Shown here in pieces: positions 1-9,400 of a stretch of DNA of 64,000 nt. This DNA comes from Eudorina sp. 2006-703-Eu-15 (taxonomy: Eukaryota; Chlorophyta; Chlorophyceae; Chlamydomonadales; Volvocaceae), in NCBI GenBank assembly GCA_003117195.1, contig BDSI01000234.1:39689-103688 (forward strand). Direction: 5' to 3'. The notes beneath the pieces are model-generated. The model was not told where the DNA came from and ran no database searches. It saw nothing but the letters and a program-made list of their open reading frames with translations. Position 1 is the first letter of the stretch. Every line of letters starts with the position of its first letter. The translations under genes were made by a program, and so were the position numbers.

Positions 1-227
1 TTGTGCTGAATTGTCTTTTTGCAAGGTTCCATCTGACGGGGGATGGAAACTTGCAAAAAGTCTTCATACTAATACAAAATGTGCTTTCCAGCTGACAACA
101 TACGAGCCGTATGAGGCAGCCAACCCAAACTGTTCATTAAAGCGACATACTTTACTTGGCCTGAACTCGGTACATCATAATTTATGGTTAGAATAGGTAC
201 TTTTCCGCGGCCGAAATGAGCGATAAT
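1..227. other. no gene seen; flank of the transposon
   Basis: No coding signal is supported. The last three bases (AAT, 225-227) match the three bases following the element at 2285-2287 and are read as one copy of a target-site duplication. Confidence 0.5.
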
Positions 228-440
228 AGGGGACTTTTGGTTTCGGCGTCGCAGACCTCGTACATGGCAAGGCGTAGCTTGCGCATAGCAACCGTACAAG
301 CCCTGTTTCTATGGGCGTCTAGGAACCAAGCGGAACCACGCATAAATATTAACGCTTAGATATGTACTTCTCTGCATTCAACTAATGTATTCAACCTAGT
401 CTCAGCGAGCGAGTGCCACCACAGTGAAGTCACTTCCGAA

Positions 441-1533
441 ATGGCACCCACAAACCAGCAGGCCATTGCCCTTCTCCTGGCTTTGCAGCAGCAACAAATG
501 CAGGCGTTCACGTTGCTATTGTTGTCTATGGCCGGCTTCTTCATCGTCGTGCAGACAGCCGTCATGGTGTTAGAGCTCTTCTCGGATGACGACGATGATG
601 AGGAGGACGGAGATGACATCCTTGGCGGCCTTATTCCTCTTCCCCGCCGGCGCTTCTATTCAGCGAACCGGGTTAAGCGTATCCGCACAGAGCCAACTGC
701 CACATGTCTCGACGCTTGGGACGATGCTCGGTTCAGGCTGGAATTAGATATTCGGATGAGGACCCTCCCTTGGCCGACTGTGTCCTAATCTGTCAACCCC
801 CCCACTCGCTGTCCCTGCCATACCCAGCCGCACGGTTCCCTGCCCTGGATTACCCTGCCCTGTCCCGTCCTACCCTTCCATTTGGGATCCTTACCCTGCC
901 CTACCCTGCCCCTTATTGCTCAACCCTGCGGTGCTCTTACACGCCTTCATGGACAACCAGGGCAAGATTATCGACGTTCTCGTGGGCTATGGCGGGCGCA
1001 ACGACAGCACCCAGTTGCGGGCAACACAACTTTTCAACGAACTGCAAGATGGGGGGCCGCTACGTCGGAAGCTGATAGACTGGGGCCCGCCGATTGGCGG
1101 CGTTCGGGCGCCGTTGCTGATACTAGGCGACAGCGGCTACGAGCCACACCCCTTTATCCTCACCCCCTTCAAGGAACCGGAGCTCCGCGGCAGCGACCAA
1201 CGCTCCAAGTACAACGTCAAGCATGCCAAGACCCGGGTGATTGCCGAGCACACGTTTGGGGTGCTGAAAAACAGGTTTCGCGTGCTCTTGAAGGAAATGG
1301 AGATCTCGGAGGAGAACACTCACAGCGTGATCCTTGCGTGTGTGATCTTGCACAACATGTGTGTAGACGGCAGGGTCGAGGAGCCGGTGCGGGATGAGCA
1401 GTACTTCAAGCTGCTGCAGCAGTACACTAATTGGGAGAAGGCGAGGGTGACAACACTGATCACATATGGAAACGAAGGTGAGCCGCCAGAGTCACGGGAG
1501 CTGAAGCAGCAGGCTGCGAGTCTGCTGGCCTAG
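441..1533 (+). pseudogene. Harbinger (DDE_Tnp_4) transposase, internally deleted
   Basis: Two coding pieces lie in the same orientation. The first (441-788, 115 codons) has a hydrophobic N-terminus, an acidic Asp/Glu run and ends in a segment resembling the helical start of Harbinger transposases (WDDARFRLEL). The second (from about 916 or the Met at 949 to the stop at 1531-1533) has the family C-terminal half: a KIIDV...GYGGRNDS segment, GDSGYEPHPFILTPF, and IAEHTFGVLKNRFRVL followed by ILHNM. The piece between them, which should carry the first catalytic Asp, is replaced by about 125 bases of TACCCTGCC-like low-complexity sequence with stops. The second acidic residue (GDSGY) and the Glu (IAEH) are present. 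With the first Asp missing, the protein should be inactive as a transposase. Confidence 0.8.
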
Positions 1534-2090
1534 CACCGTTTGGGTAGCCTAGCGTGGATAGCGAGGGGTCGTGTGCCACAGGAGTATGAAGCGACGGGTT
1601 CGGCAGCTGCTGCTGAAGATTAGAAGCGGATCTATGCCACGTGACAGAATATTCATGTAAACATTCTGTTGGCGAGCATGAGCCATCGTCATCGCCAATG
1701 AAGCAGGGTCCGGCTGCAGCCCCGTCATGTGTCCCGCCATGTGCCGACCAGCAAGCACGCTAAGCGGCACCCCGGGCAGGCCAGTAACGTCATGCACTAA
1801 CGGCAAACAGTACTGGTTCTGATTGGTTTGAGGCCCGTTGAAATTATCGCCGTTCTGGGATGGCGGGCCCGGAGCGTCCATGGACACAGCCTACGCACTT
1901 GAAAGGAATGGCTTTGAGACAATGAGGTCTGATCTTCTCGTTATCCAGCTAGTAACTCTCAATAGTGCTGGTGAAGGCAAATTATACTGCGCCAGCGTTC
2001 CTTGTTGTGGAAAGTTGGCCAACGGAAAAGCCCGCGTATTCCAAGCACAGCGTCGTTCCAGGGAAATCAATACATGCAGTAACAAGCTCG

Positions 2091-2125
2091 CTCCACTAGC
2101 TCCACTAGCTCCACTAGCTCCATAC
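2091..2125. repeat. 9-bp tandem repeat (CTCCACTAG)
   Basis: About four tandem copies of CTCCACTAG lie directly before the palindrome cluster inside the transposon. Confidence 0.8.
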
Positions 2126-2131
2126 TATGCC

Positions 2132-2196
2132 TTGCTACGCGTAGCAAATTTACGACGGGCCAAAATGGCCGTCGTAAAATTGCTACGCCGTAGCAA
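2132..2196. repeat. three consecutive palindromes
   Basis: TTGCTACGCGTAGCAA (2132-2147) is a perfect 16-bp palindrome. It is followed by an imperfect hairpin with arms TTTACGACGG(G)CC / GGCCGTCGTAAA (2149-2178), then TTGCTACGCCGTAGCAA (2180-2196). The outer two are near copies of each other. Function unknown; it lies in the right subterminal part of the Harbinger element. Confidence 0.85.
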
Positions 2197-2284
2197 AATA
2201 TACTACGCCACGGTGGTACGACCACCTCCCATAGAAACACTTAGCTTAGCAAAAACGTGGTTTCAGGCCCATAGAAACTCCCCT

Positions 2285-4110
2285 AATGTCCACCCACGCC
2301 TGTGCGTTGTCGTCACCGCTTCTCAGTCTGCTCTCCCACACTCCCTCCACATCGCGCTCATATAACCCGTTGCTGTGACCGGGGTTGTCAGCGCGAGAGC
2401 TCCAGACAAGGCGGCGCCGCTTATTGGTACCATCACGTCCGACGTTTCCATCCTCCAAAGATTCGAATGCCGCTGTGATGGGTGTTGTTAACATTGTAAT
2501 GGCAAAGCAGCAGAATGCCATGTTCATGAAGACCATTCGCCGCAGAGCTCGCCGTCGTTGGTAATGATGCCAGAACGCGGCAATAAGCAACATAGTAGGA
2601 TTGATGTTCATATTCTTAGTGTTCGGGTTCTGAAAAGGAATAGTTATGCTTGAGAAGAACCTTCACTGTTCTGTGACTATTCACCTTCTGCAAAGCGACC
2701 CAGATCACAACTTATTCAATGAAAGAAATGCGCCAAAAGGTAATGTAAACACTTGGCCAGTCAAAAAGTACTTTGTGGTAGATTTTGATTTGCGACTGAC
2801 TTCCGTATTAAAGTTTTATGCTGGCCATATGTAAACGGGCCATAAAGCATACAAATCGTGATAGAGAAGAAAATAAAAATTAGTAAGTAACATAAATATA
2901 TTTTTGTGGCTTATAAAAACAGCATCAACCAAAGCCGCAAAAGCACTGCACTTGCTTCGCGATGAGCGCTGAACACTGTTTGCCTTAGTTTGACGCAATC
3001 GGAATGACATCGTGAGCAAATAAATAACAATTATCTATTTGATTCTGGACTTACTTTGTGAGATTATAGGGCGTCGGTGAGGTATCGAGTTCCTGGTAGA
3101 GGGCCCGGAACTCGCCCAAAACGGCGACAACGATGCCAACATCCAGCTTTGGCAACTCTGTCAAGAAAATAAGTAGCACGCGGAGCAGCTCGGAGTAATG
3201 AGGGCGTGGCATGGTAGCGCGCACAATTCGAGTGCCAAACGTGCAACAAGGCATACCGCTCGACAACCGAGACGACAAACTAACAACACTGGTATTTACT
3301 CACGGAAATTGATATTGAGTTGTTCTCCGTGACCATGCCGCAACAGCGCAAGAACGACCGCCACGAACGTGAAGCGAGCAGCTCCTTGCAGGCGTCCCAT
3401 TTCAACCGTCTCCGATGCCGGGCGGGTGCGCCCTCAAAGACAACCAGTATAAAGATGCACGGTAGCGGAGAACAACTAATTGGCGGAGTGTTCCCGACAG
3501 CTGCAGTAACAGCAACCTTACCAGTGGTGATGCTACACTAAATGGTTGAAGCCTAAGCACACTTCCGCTAGCACGGGAGCAACAGACTGCACCTGTGTGT
3601 GGCAAGCCCCACTATGGATACGATCGGTACCGATTCCTTGGCCGTACGATACTGGTTCGGACTGCGGCATTGAAACCGGTGACGAACTAGACAGTGCAGT
3701 AATCGTTTGAAAATTAACACTTCTTGCGGGTCGTTGCAATTTCTCACCTTTTAGGTTTGCAATTTCTCACCTTTTAAACCCTTAGAAGGGACCTGCGGCG
3801 ATCCCGTATGGACAAGCTGCTGGACTGCTGGGAAAGAAGTTGTGGTGCCCGTGCGCGAATAGTTTAAGTTGAATTTTAACACCTTGCGGGCATGCGGAGC
3901 TCCGCCACCAAAATGTGACAAAGCAGGCACATCAGGGACGACGCCCCCCTAGATAGGCAGCAAGCGCCCATCCAGCACTCCCCCAAGAACCCGCCGCTCC
4001 GCCCCTGCATCCCGAGTCAATGGACGCCCACCCTCCCTCCCCTGGCTCGTGAAGATGCCCAGCTACTTAGGCCCTCACCGCACCTACCCCCACCTCACCC
4101 CTCACGACAT
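2285..4110. other. gene-poor interval
   Basis: The stretch 2640-3060 is clearly AT-richer than the rest of the window. ORFs on the - strand at 2246-2611 (hydrophobic N-terminus) and 3051-3278 show no recognisable motif, and the first crosses the transposon boundary. A 21-bp motif with core GCAATTTCTCACCTTTTA is duplicated at about 3735-3776. No gene is supported. Confidence 0.5.
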
Positions 4111-4165
4111 GGATGGACATCACGTATGTATGTATGTATGTACGTATGCATGTATGTATGTGTGC
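4110..4165. repeat. (TATG)n microsatellite
   Basis: Imperfect ATGT/GTAC repeat tract visible directly in the sequence. Confidence 0.85.
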
Positions 4166-4879
4166 TCTGAAGGCGCCTTCGGCTCTGTTGGGGACAGCCC
4201 TTCTGAAGCCAGCGAGCAGCGGCCCCGCACAGCCTCCCCACTGGGGGAGCCTCCAGCAGCGGGGACTGCAGGGGCCCACGGCGCCAAGGACACCGGTGTC
4301 CCGCGGCACGCCGAGTTAGAGCTGATGATGCAGGAGGCCCAAACAGTTTCTAAGGCAGGGCTACCCCGACGACGCCCTTGCTGGACCCGTCGACTGCGGA
4401 TATCGCCTCCATCAATACCTGGCTACCACCCCGCAGCTCATGTGTGGGTGTGTGTGGGGGGGTGGGGGGTGTGTGGGGGGAGGGGTTGGACCTACCCCTG
4501 CGGCGGTACCGTATGCCACCGATGCGACGCCTCGGACGCCTCTCGGTGCACACTCTCCCATGTTTTGACGTCACCGTGTCCGCACCTGGCTACCGGTTTT
4601 AACATCGCTTCTATCCGCCGTGTTTCCTGTGCCATCTACTGTGCCATCCCATCGCCTCTTGCCCCCATCTCTGTACCGTGTGGTGGAAACGAGCACCGCC
4701 GCGCCGACCAGTGCTTCTGTGTGTCACTGCCGGAACTGTGGTTTTGGACTGACCAGGAGGCCAATCCGAGATGGGGTACCGAGATGGGCTTGGCGTGACT
4801 GGGGACACAGCAGAGAGCAAAAGCAGAGCGCAACTGCCAAGTAAGCCTGACGCTGGCCGCGCGGCCCGACCCCTAAAAC

Positions 4880-4910
<31 letters not shown>

Positions 4911-5040
4911 TCTTTTGAGTACCTGGTATGCCTTGTGTGTATCAAGGGCTCAAAGGGCATCAAACCTATAAGGTAGGCACAGATGTCACCGATCCTCAGG
5001 GATCGGGCGCGCGCCCTTGGTTGAGAGCGAGGGGACAGAG
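4166..5040. other. no gene seen; GT-rich and (CA)n tracts
   Basis: Contains a G/T-rich tract (4440-4485) and a (CA)n run (about 4880-4904). The ORFs here overlap in several frames and none shows a domain or a consistent splice structure. Confidence 0.5.
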
Positions 5041-5147
5041 GCCCCTTACGCCCCTCTCCCCCGAATACGGGGGAGAGTGCTTCGGCGGTCTCCCGTATGG
5101 GGCGGGTTAGCGCCCCCGGCCAGTGTCGGCCCGGCAGATATGTAACG

Positions 5148-5188
<41 letters not shown>
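5041..5188 (+). repeat. CA-tailed short dispersed repeat, copy 1
   Basis: A unit of about 110 bp (5041-5150) ends in CAGATATGTAAC and is followed by a (CA)n tail. A diverged second copy lies at 5317-5430 with the same end and a CA-rich tail. Shared blocks include GTGCTTCGGCGGTCT, GGCCAGTG and CAGATATGTAAC. The arrangement resembles a SINE-like element with a microsatellite tail; no RNA polymerase III boxes were confirmed. Confidence 0.6.
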
Positions 5189-5189
<1 letters not shown>

Positions 5190-5316
5190 ACACATATACA
5201 CACACGGGGCACACACACACAGACGCACACTCTCGCGGCTCAGCCTTCTTTTACACACACTCCGTAGAGCTTCTGCCGTACCTTTCAAGACGCACGATTG
5301 CTCTAGGTTGGATGTG

Positions 5317-5442
5317 GCCCCTCATGCCCTTCTCCTTCCCCCGCGAAGGGAGGAGGGTGCTTCGGCGGTCTTTCCGTTGGAGCTGGGTTAACAGCCCTTG
5401 GCCAGTGCCAGGCCCGGTCAGATATGTAACACACATACACAC
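5317..5442 (+). repeat. CA-tailed short dispersed repeat, copy 2
   Basis: Second, diverged copy of the repeat at 5041. It aligns along its whole length (GCCCCTYAYGCCC start, GTGCTTCGGCGGTCT middle, CAGATATGTAAC end) and is again followed by CA-rich sequence. Confidence 0.6.
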
Positions 5443-6124
5443 GCTTCTCGCGGCTCAGTTTTCTTTTCCGCACACACGCTCAGTTTTTTTTACACACACA
5501 TACACACACGCGGCGTGCCACACCAGGCGACCTAAGTAGCGCAACGCACCGCGACGGGCGCCGAGACCCGACAGAAACGAGCGGCCGCGCAACAGCGCGA
5601 CAACAACCACAAGCCCAAGCCGGCACTGACGAAGGCGGGTTTCAGCGCGTCCTGACCCGTCCCGACATCGGCGTCCCGACCCGTCCTAGTCCCCCCCCCG
5701 GGGTCGCGGCCGCCCCTTCTCAGCCCCCCCCAGCTCCACGCTGCTGCCTGGCAGGCCCCCGCAGACCATGCTAAACTGCTAACTGCTAACTGTCAACTGC
5801 TCCGAGCTAGCCACCCGCCGCTAGTGTCCGTGCGCCGCGCAGTCCAGTTTGGAGCTGTGCTCCCCACACGTGCCCCGCATGTCGCCGCTCTGGGCCCAGC
5901 CGTTGGGTTAGGGTTTGGGGAGGGGAAGGCGGGGGTCGGGGGTCGGGGGTCGGCCAGGGAGGGCGGGATGCGAGGAAGGGAAGGGGTCAGCTGGGGGCTG
6001 GAGGAGGAGCCGAGGGCACACTGCGCCGAGGGGCTTTAATCACCACCCCCACCCCCACTACCCCCCCACTACACCCCCCAGGTACCCTGGCTGTGCGGGA
6101 CGCGTGCGGCTCGACATCCCGAGT
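5443..6124. other. intergenic, no gene seen
   Basis: CA-rich and C-rich sequence with a G-rich stretch near 5915-5990. No splice-consistent coding signal. It would lie downstream of the minus-strand phytochelatin synthase gene; I saw no nearby TGTAA signal on that strand. Confidence 0.45.
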
Positions 6125-6187
6125 GAGGGCTGCGAGGGCTGCGAGGGCTGCGAGGGCTGCGAGGGCTGCGAGGGCTGCGAGGGCAGG
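6125..6187. repeat. 9-bp minisatellite (GAGGGCTGC)6
   Basis: Six perfect tandem copies of GAGGGCTGC (6125-6178) followed by a degenerate copy. Confidence 0.95.
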
Positions 6188-6442
6188 CAGAAGCCAGCGG
6201 CCACCATTCAGGGGGCTGCGTCTGCCCTCTGTGTGCTGGGGCCCCTGGAGCCATTAAGCCGAGGTCTGGGCTGAGGCTCTGGGCCACTGGGGCCCTCAAC
6301 CCCTGCTCCGACTGCCCCTGTCGCCTTGGCAGCACAGCCGACCTCCACGCCCGCAGGGAGGGGCCAGCAGCCCCCCCGTGCCTCGTGCCCCCTACCCTCC
6401 CCCACTCAGGCGCATCACAACAATGACACATGTGCCGGTGGG

Positions 6443-9400
6443 TTACCGTATGGCCTTCTCGGAGTCATCGGAAGGACATTGCCCCACCTGCCGCCGCCAC
6501 CCCAGCATCAGCACCACCCCACCCCAGCCCCTCCCCCCCCCTCTCCTTCCCCTTCCCCCCCCTCTCCTTCCCCTTCCCTCCCCTTCCCTCCCCTTCCCTC
6601 CCCTTCCCTCCCCTTCCCTCCCCTTCCCTCCCCTTCCCTCCCTTCCCTCCCCTTCCCTCCCCTTCCCTCCCCTTCCCTCCCCTTCCCTCCCTTCCCTCCC
6701 CTTCCCTCCCCTTCCCTCCCCCTCCCTCCCCCCTCCTCCTCACCTGCAACACCTCGTCGATGTGCTGCAGCTGCTCCCTCAGATACGCCGCCTCCGCCCC
6801 AACCACACTGTAGCCGCCCAGACCCAACAGCGCCCGCCACTGCCGCCCCGCCTCGGCGTCCCGCCACCGCCCCTCCGCCGGCCACAGCTCCGGCCGCTGC
6901 AGCAGCAGCGCCATCGCCACCTTCTCCGCCAGGTACTTGTACTCCCCGCCCGGCGGCTGAGACCCCGCCTGCGCCCGCAGCTGTGGTGGTGGCGGCTGCG
7001 AGGGCTGCGCCGTCCCCTCCAGGGGGCCCTCAGCGGCGGGCAGCCTGGACGCCAGGTGGCTGCTGATGAGGTTGAACAGCGGCATGCCGTGCAGCTCGTC
7101 CAGCAGCTGCTGCCGCTGCGCCAGCGGTATGCAGCGGTCGTGGGCGGTGAATACCGCCGCCGCCGCCGCCAGCAGACTGCTCTTGCTGCTGCAGCTGCCG
7201 CCGCCGCCCTCACCACCACCGCCGCCGCCGCCGCCGGCACCGTCCACACTCGTGCTACAGCCGCCGCAAGAGGACGGTGACGACGTCTTGGCTGCGCCGT
7301 TCCCGCCGCCACAGGGCTGCTTCCCGGGTGCCCCGATGGCCGGTCCCGCTGCAGCGGCCGCGGCTGTGGAAGGCGCCGCCCCCGCCCCCGCCCCCGCCGC
7401 CGCCCCCGCCCCCGCCCCCGCCGCCGTTCCCGCCTGGGCCTGGGCCTGGGCCTCGGCAACAGCAGCCGTGGCGGCGGCCGCGGCGGAGTCCGCGGCGGAG
7501 GCGAGGGCCTCGGGGGCGGCGCAGGGCAGCTGGGCGGCCTCGCTCGACCCCCCGGCCGCTGACGTCGGCACCACTGACGTGGCCAGGGGCGCCCCGGACC
7601 GCACGATCAGGAAGGCGTCCAGGGAGGCCAGCGGCATGGCGTCAACGACCCGCCGTACAATCTCCTCGCCGCTCAGGCCGCCCTGCGCCGCCAGAGTCTG
7701 GTTTGGTTTCGGGGGGCAGCACACGTGGGAAGGGGCGCCATCCGTAAGGGCCCGACCAGAGTACGGCAAGGAATGCGTCGGAGCGGTGGGAGATGGACCG
7801 GCAAGCGGGCGGGGAGAGGAGGGGAGCAGACACGGCACGCGGCTTCAACAACATCAGGCCCACCTGCACCAGCTCCCGGAGCCCCCTCCCCCACCTGCAC
7901 CAGCTCCCGGAGCCCCCTCCCCCACCTGCACCAGCTCCCGGAGCCCCCTCCCCCACCTGCACCAGCTCCCGGAGCCCCCTCCCCCACCTGCACCAGATCG
8001 GGAGCCCCCTGGCGGATGAAGCCGTCCGCCGCCCGCCACGTGTCACTCCTCAGATCCAGGGTCAGCAGTACGGAGTCCAACAGAGGGTTGGAGGCCAGCC
8101 GCATGTAACCGCGGGGGCGGCCAGTCTCGGGGTCGATGTACGACATGGCGTCGTACAGCATCGGCAGCGGTACCCAGTGCTGTGGACAGAAGCGGACAGA
8201 AGCGGACGGGAGGGCGGGAGAGCGATGATGGCCCCGCGGAGTGGGGTTGGGGAGCGGGCGTTGGGCACGTGTGGGTGGTGGGTTAGGTCGGTGGGGTGAC
8301 AGCGGCAGGCGGGGGTGATTGGAGGTGTCTGGGAGAAGTACGCACGGCTGTACGGCGGCGTCAGTCTCCAAATGTCAGGGGTATGCCTTTCACTACGGTG
8401 TGCGGTCGGACCCTGTTGGGACATGGAAGGCATCGGCCCAGCGGCGGGCGTTTTCCTTACGTCGAACGACATGTCCTCCGAAGCACCCGACCACCTGCGG
8501 CGCCCGATTCGTCTCACATATCGGCCCCCGGGGGGCCCCCGGGGGCTGCAGACGGCCCCTGTCCCGCTCAACCCTCACCCCTCAACCCCCTCACCCCCCC
8601 CTGGAACTGCGGGCGACGCCGCTGGGCGCGTTGCCCTCCCGTCTCTAAACCCCTCCCAGGACGAACTTTTGCCGTTGACCAGGCGTTGTACGGCACAGGG
8701 CTTTTTGACCAGGCGTTGTACGTCACAGGGCTGTCTAGAATCCCCCCAGCCCCCATGTCCGAGCTCATCCCCGGCCCCGCTACCCCCTCCAAACCCCCTC
8801 CCCCTCCCCCTCCCGCCCCTGCATGCCGTACGCACCGGCGGGTACTTGAACCGGGCCTGTGGTGTGGGAACCGCCACGTCAGCACCACCGCCGCCAGCGT
8901 CAGCACCACCACCACCGTAGCCGGCATGGTCCGATCCAGCCACATATTGGGGGTCGGCCACATGGGACGGGGGAGGGGGGGTAAGCGCACGGCCTGGGCC
9001 CAAGCTCTCCCGTTCCAGTGCAGCGACATTCAGGTGAGTAGAGGAGGGGAAGGGGCTGTGCGGGTGGCGGCGTTGGGTGCCTGGGTGGCCGGATGAAAGC
9101 GCGTGTCACAACGCCCAGCGGAACCCGACAGCCCAGCGGTTGCTCGCAGGCGGGGGGAGCTGTGGCGATGGCGGGAGGGGCCGGAAGCGGGGCCCTCTAG
9201 AGGGGCACCGGAAGAGGGGCCACCGGTGCTGCTCTCCACCTCACCCCGCGCCGCGCCCCCCCGCGGCGCCCCGGCCCGTGTGTCCCTGTGACCCTCCCGG
9301 CGATCTCGTCACCCCACCCCCCCGACCCCACCGCGCAGTCGACCAACGGTCCACCCACCGGCCCACACGGGCCCTGGCGGTCCCCCCCCCCATGGCCACT

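Larger units (their letters stand above)
228..2284 (+). mobile_element. PIF/Harbinger-type DNA transposon, decayed
   Basis: The element is bounded by short terminal inverted repeats: AGGGGACTTT at 228-237 and the reverse complement of AGGGGAGTTT ending at 2284 (9 of 10 bases match). It is flanked by a perfect 3-bp AAT duplication (225-227 and 2285-2287), the duplication length known for PIF/Harbinger. A subterminal motif GTTTCTATGGG occurs near 303 on + and twice near 2230-2280 on -. Inside lies a Harbinger-family transposase in two pieces (441-1533). A minus-strand ORF at 1549-1887 (112 codons) could be the remains of the second Harbinger protein, but I recognise no motif in it. A palindrome cluster sits at 2132-2196. 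The ends are inferred from repeats; family assignment rests on the transposase. Confidence 0.72.

Noticed and set aside
2246..2611. Minus-strand ORF with hydrophobic N-terminus and basic middle
   Set aside because: It crosses the inferred right end of the transposon and shows no family motif. Kept only as an open frame.
3051..3278. Minus-strand 75-codon ORF with balanced composition
   Set aside because: No motif, no splice partners and no neighbour context.
6465..6743. Read-through of PCS exon 9 into a Gly/Arg/Glu-rich C-terminus ending at 6465
   Set aside because: The sequence is a CT-rich minisatellite directly after a good donor (CAG|GTGAGG), so intron is more likely. The alternative short last exon 6487-6443 is also only provisional.
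8568..9029. Minus-strand ORF with a membrane-like segment ([15 protein letters not shown])
   Set aside because: It lies in the intron around the PCS microexon, in a different frame from the conserved sequence; a composition shadow.
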